Shown here: one piece after another, positions 61,875 to 64,000 of the stretch
Layout of the letters: the number at the start of each line of letters is the position of its first letter
How positions within the stretch are numbered: the first letter of the stretch is position 1
Assembly: GCA_963676095.1 (NCBI GenBank)
Contig: OY781040.1
Span: 3,100,001-3,164,000 of the forward strand
Origin: G963676095 sp963676095
GTDB lineage: Bacteria; Bacteroidota; Bacteroidia; Bacteroidales; Prolixibacteraceae
Direction of reading: 5' to 3'
Length of the DNA stretch: 64,000 bases
Position numbers and translations under genes: made by a program
Notes under the pieces: model-generated
What the model saw: only the letters and a program-made list of their open reading frames with translations
Databases searched by the model: none
Told to the model about the DNA's origin: nothing

Positions 61875-63335
61875 TTAAATTTTGGCCTGTTGATATTCCC
61901 GCTTCACGGCCAAAGGTTTTCCGACTTTCATGACCACTGTAAAGGGCTGGTCAGGAAGGAAGAAAGCCGGTAATTCGATTTGATACAGGCTATTGCCTTT
62001 TTTATTCTTTCCGGCATCATGGATCTGCAGTTCTGATTTGCCATTGAGTAGCCAGGCTTTCAAAGGCTCGGCACCATCCCGGGGAATTTCCAGGGTTAAG
62101 CGTCTGCTGATTGGCATGTTAAATACAATCAGGTTGATCTGATCTCCTTTTTGGGTAAAATAGCCCCAGCCCTGGGGTTTAAGCCCGGCATGGGAGCATC
62201 CGTATATCGCTTCACCATTGACTTTCATCCATTGACCTATTTCTTCGGCCAACCGGCTTTCCTCAGGACGGATATTTCCCTGACCATCCGGTCCGAAGTT
62301 GATTACCAGGTTACCGTCCATTGACACGGTTTTGGCCAGCATTTCAATCAAATCGAAGGAAGTCTTTACATATCCTTGCCACCGGGAACAATAGCCCCAT
62401 TGATTTTCCGGTATTGTCATGGCGCAGTCCCAGTCAAACCCGTTTGTATCTTCGATTTTCTCAGGAAGGTCCCGTTCCCAAGTCTGATCATAATCACCGA
62501 TCAGGTCCCCGTTTGAGTCGTAATGCCGTTTCCCATATTCGTCGGCCCGGAAACGGCTGCCAATGATCAGTCCGGAATGCATTGCCCGTAGTTCTTTTCC
62601 CAGTTCATCCGTCCAGGCAGCTTCATTTACCCAGGCTTTGTCCCAGGTACCATCAAACCAAAGTCCCTTTACCTGCGGATAATTAGTCAATAGTTCAATA
62701 AGCTGGTTGCGGGTAAATGTTTTGAACGTTTCATAGCGGACAGAATCGGCATGGGTAGCCGGGGGGGCTGACTGGTATCCCGGATGATGCCAGTCGATGA
62801 TGGAGAAGTACAGGTACACGTCGATCCCCTCTTTCGTATACGCGTCGACAATCTCCTTGACAATATCTTTTTTGTAGGGGCTGGAGGCAACCGTGTAATC
62901 GGTATATTTACTGGGCCACATACAAAAACCGTCATGGTGTTTTGTTGTAAATATTAAATACTTGACACCCATTGCTTTTGCTTGTCTGGCCCATTTCCCC
63001 GCATCGAAGCTGGCCGGGTCAAACTGTTTGTAAAGGTTGTCGTAAGCCTCTTTGGGCATTTCTTTCCAGGACCGGATCCACTCGGCGGCACCTGGGTAAT
63101 ATTTCCCGTTCCAGTAACCTCCGGGGATCGCATAAACTCCCCAGTGAATAAACTGGCCAAGACCATAGTCGCGCCACTGCTGCATGGCCCTGTCCGTCCG
63201 TCTTCCAATACGGTGGGCACCATGTTCCAGGGCTATGGACGACCGTTTCTGGCCAAATGCCGGTCCCCATAAGGTTATGAGGACAAGGAGTAACATCCTG
63301 ATACGTTTGATCGCTCTCAGTTTAAATTTTTTCAT
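61875..63335 (-). CDS. GH29 alpha-L-fucosidase
   Basis: A 486-aa protein from ATG 63335; the upstream extension to 63470 has no signal-like character, whereas MLLLVLITLWGPAFGQ follows the chosen start. GH29 features: WRDYGLGQFIHWGVYAIPGG, WARQAKAMGVKYLIFTTKHH, DGFCMWPSKYTDYTV, IDVYLYFSIIDWHHPGY, and GLWFDGTWDKAW with nucleophile D228. The C-terminal beta-sandwich is short. It removes alpha-linked fucose, a common cap of mucin and other host glycans. It is the first gene of PUL 3 after the regulator. Confidence 0.92.
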   Translation of the reverse strand: MKKFKLRAIKRIRMLLLVLITLWGPAFGQKRSSIALEHGAHRIGRRTDRAMQQWRDYGLGQFIHWGVYAIPGGYWNGKYYPGAAEWIRSWKEMPKEAYDNLYKQFDPASFDAGKWARQAKAMGVKYLIFTTKHHDGFCMWPSKYTDYTVASSPYKKDIVKEIVDAYTKEGIDVYLYFSIIDWHHPGYQSAPPATHADSVRYETFKTFTRNQLIELLTNYPQVKGLWFDGTWDKAWVNEAAWTDELGKELRAMHSGLIIGSRFRADEYGKRHYDSNGDLIGDYDQTWERDLPEKIEDTNGFDWDCAMTIPENQWGYCSRWQGYVKTSFDLIEMLAKTVSMDGNLVINFGPDGQGNIRPEESRLAEEIGQWMKVNGEAIYGCSHAGLKPQGWGYFTQKGDQINLIVFNMPISRRLTLEIPRDGAEPLKAWLLNGKSELQIHDAGKNKKGNSLYQIELPAFFLPDQPFTVVMKVGKPLAVKREYQQAKI

Positions 63336-63401
63336 AGAACAGATAGATCTTGTTATTAAGTACTTTGATCTTTTACACACATGTGTTAACGAACACGCAG
63401 A

Positions 63402-63432
63402 CAAATATATTTTTATTGGGGATAAGCTGCAA
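63402..63432 (-). promoter_or_regulatory. Possible Bacteroidetes promoter for PUL 3
   Basis: On the minus strand TATATTTG (63409-63402) matches TAnnTTTG, and a TTG-like triplet lies about 20 bases upstream (63432-63430, ATTGC in place of TTTG). The ATG of GH29 is about 67 bases downstream. The -33 match is weak. Confidence 0.35.
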
Positions 63433-63613
63433 TAACAGCTTTTGTCCGAATTGCTTTTTCTTTTGCTCAAACTAACAAAATAGGCTTCATGAGCGTTTGT
63501 CTATTACAAAAAGGTAATAAAATGGCCAATGTGAAAACATATTAATATATGGGTGCAAAATGCAGGAAGTTTCCTGAGGGATCTGGTTGTTGACATGAAC
63601 AGGCTAGTAACTT

Positions 63614-64000
63614 TCAGATCTCATTCCGGTGATCTTTTTTGCTTTTTGCCATAAAAGCGGAAGGCGTATCCCCGAATTCTTTTTTAAAGGTCCTGGTGAA
63701 ATAGGATTGGCTTTTAATGCCCACTTCTTCCATGATCTGACTAATGCTCCTGTCCTGTGAAACCATAAGTTGTGCGGCTTTTCTCAACCGGTAGTTCAGG
63801 ATAAATTCGACGACTGATTTTCCGGTTAAGGTTTTTATTTTGGAATAAAGTTTACTCCGGCTCATGGCCATTTCTGAAGCAATGGAATTGACCTCGATCT
63901 CGGGTGATTTCAGGTTGTTGTCCAGAATCTGGCTTAAGCTTGTGAAAAAGGAATGGTCCTGGTCATTCGGCGATAATTCCCGGCTGTCGACAAAATAGTT
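63614..64000 (-). CDS. AraC-type regulator C-terminus, probably HTCS of PUL 3 (partial)
   Basis: The minus-strand frame is open from base 64000 to the stop at 63614, about 128 residues. An AraC domain fills it: SFFTSLSQILDNNLKSPEIE, VNSIASEMAMSRSKLYSKIK, TLTGKSVVEFILNYRLRKAA and VGIKSQSYFTRTFKKEFGDT, PSAFM. The preceding NYFVDSRELSPNDQDH resembles the linker after a receiver domain in hybrid two-component regulators, like the protein at 30608-34642. Its place upstream of GH29/SusC on the same strand makes it the likely PUL 3 activator. The sensor part lies outside the window. Confidence 0.85.
   Translation of the reverse strand, partial: NYFVDSRELSPNDQDHSFFTSLSQILDNNLKSPEIEVNSIASEMAMSRSKLYSKIKTLTGKSVVEFILNYRLRKAAQLMVSQDRSISQIMEEVGIKSQSYFTRTFKKEFGDTPSAFMAKSKKDHRNEI

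Overview
The window reads as Bacteroidota (class Bacteroidia-like). Three SusC/SusD pairs, hybrid two-component regulators, BACON/F5/8C/Big_2 surface lipoproteins and DUF5017/DUF4998-type proteins all point there. No rRNA, tRNA or CRISPR array was seen. Base composition is not uniform: the left ~16.4 kb is strongly AT-rich, 16.9-24.8 kb is clearly GC-rich, and 25-46 kb is intermediate.

Region A (1-16.4 kb, almost all minus strand) is an accessory, defence-like island. At the left edge is the start of a SNF2/DrmD-like helicase gene. Directly upstream of it is a very long DUF1998-type helicase that has lost its N-terminal ATPase half next to an ISL3-family insertion sequence (4193-6054). Beyond the IS lies a compact co-directional cassette (12720 down to 6390) that encodes a ubiquitin-like conjugation system: zinc-ribbon protein, E1 (ThiF-type), small ubiquitin-like protein, E2, a membrane-anchored JAB/JAMM peptidase with a dead E2-like N-terminus, a membrane-anchored treble-clef/RING-like protein, and a glycine-zipper protein. 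Five of the seven proteins carry copies of one short motif, (K)KF-x-[IV]-K, in linkers or exactly at a terminus. This shared peptide is the most unusual signal in the window. Further upstream are two unknown membrane proteins, a decayed gene and an XRE regulator.

Region B (16.9-34.6 kb, plus strand) is polysaccharide utilisation locus (PUL) 1: SusC, SusD, two surface glycan-binding lipoproteins, GH3, GH2 and a hybrid two-component sensor/regulator. Region C (35.0-45.2 kb, plus strand) is PUL 2: a lyase-like lipoprotein, SusC, SusD, a DUF5017-like lipoprotein, GH88 unsaturated glucuronyl hydrolase and GH20 hexosaminidase. This set fits a uronic acid plus hexosamine polymer such as a glycosaminoglycan.

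At 45.3-46.4 kb an AbiEi-type antitoxin remains beside a gutted AbiEii toxin gene. Region D (46.5-64.0 kb, minus strand) is PUL 3: the C-terminus of a regulator with an AraC domain, GH29 fucosidase, SusC, SusD, two paralogous Big_2/F5/8C lipoproteins flanking an M60-like (mucinase-type) metallopeptidase, GH2 and GH31. This set suits attack on host-type O-glycoproteins. PULs 1 and 3 share a closely related C-terminal F5/8C module.
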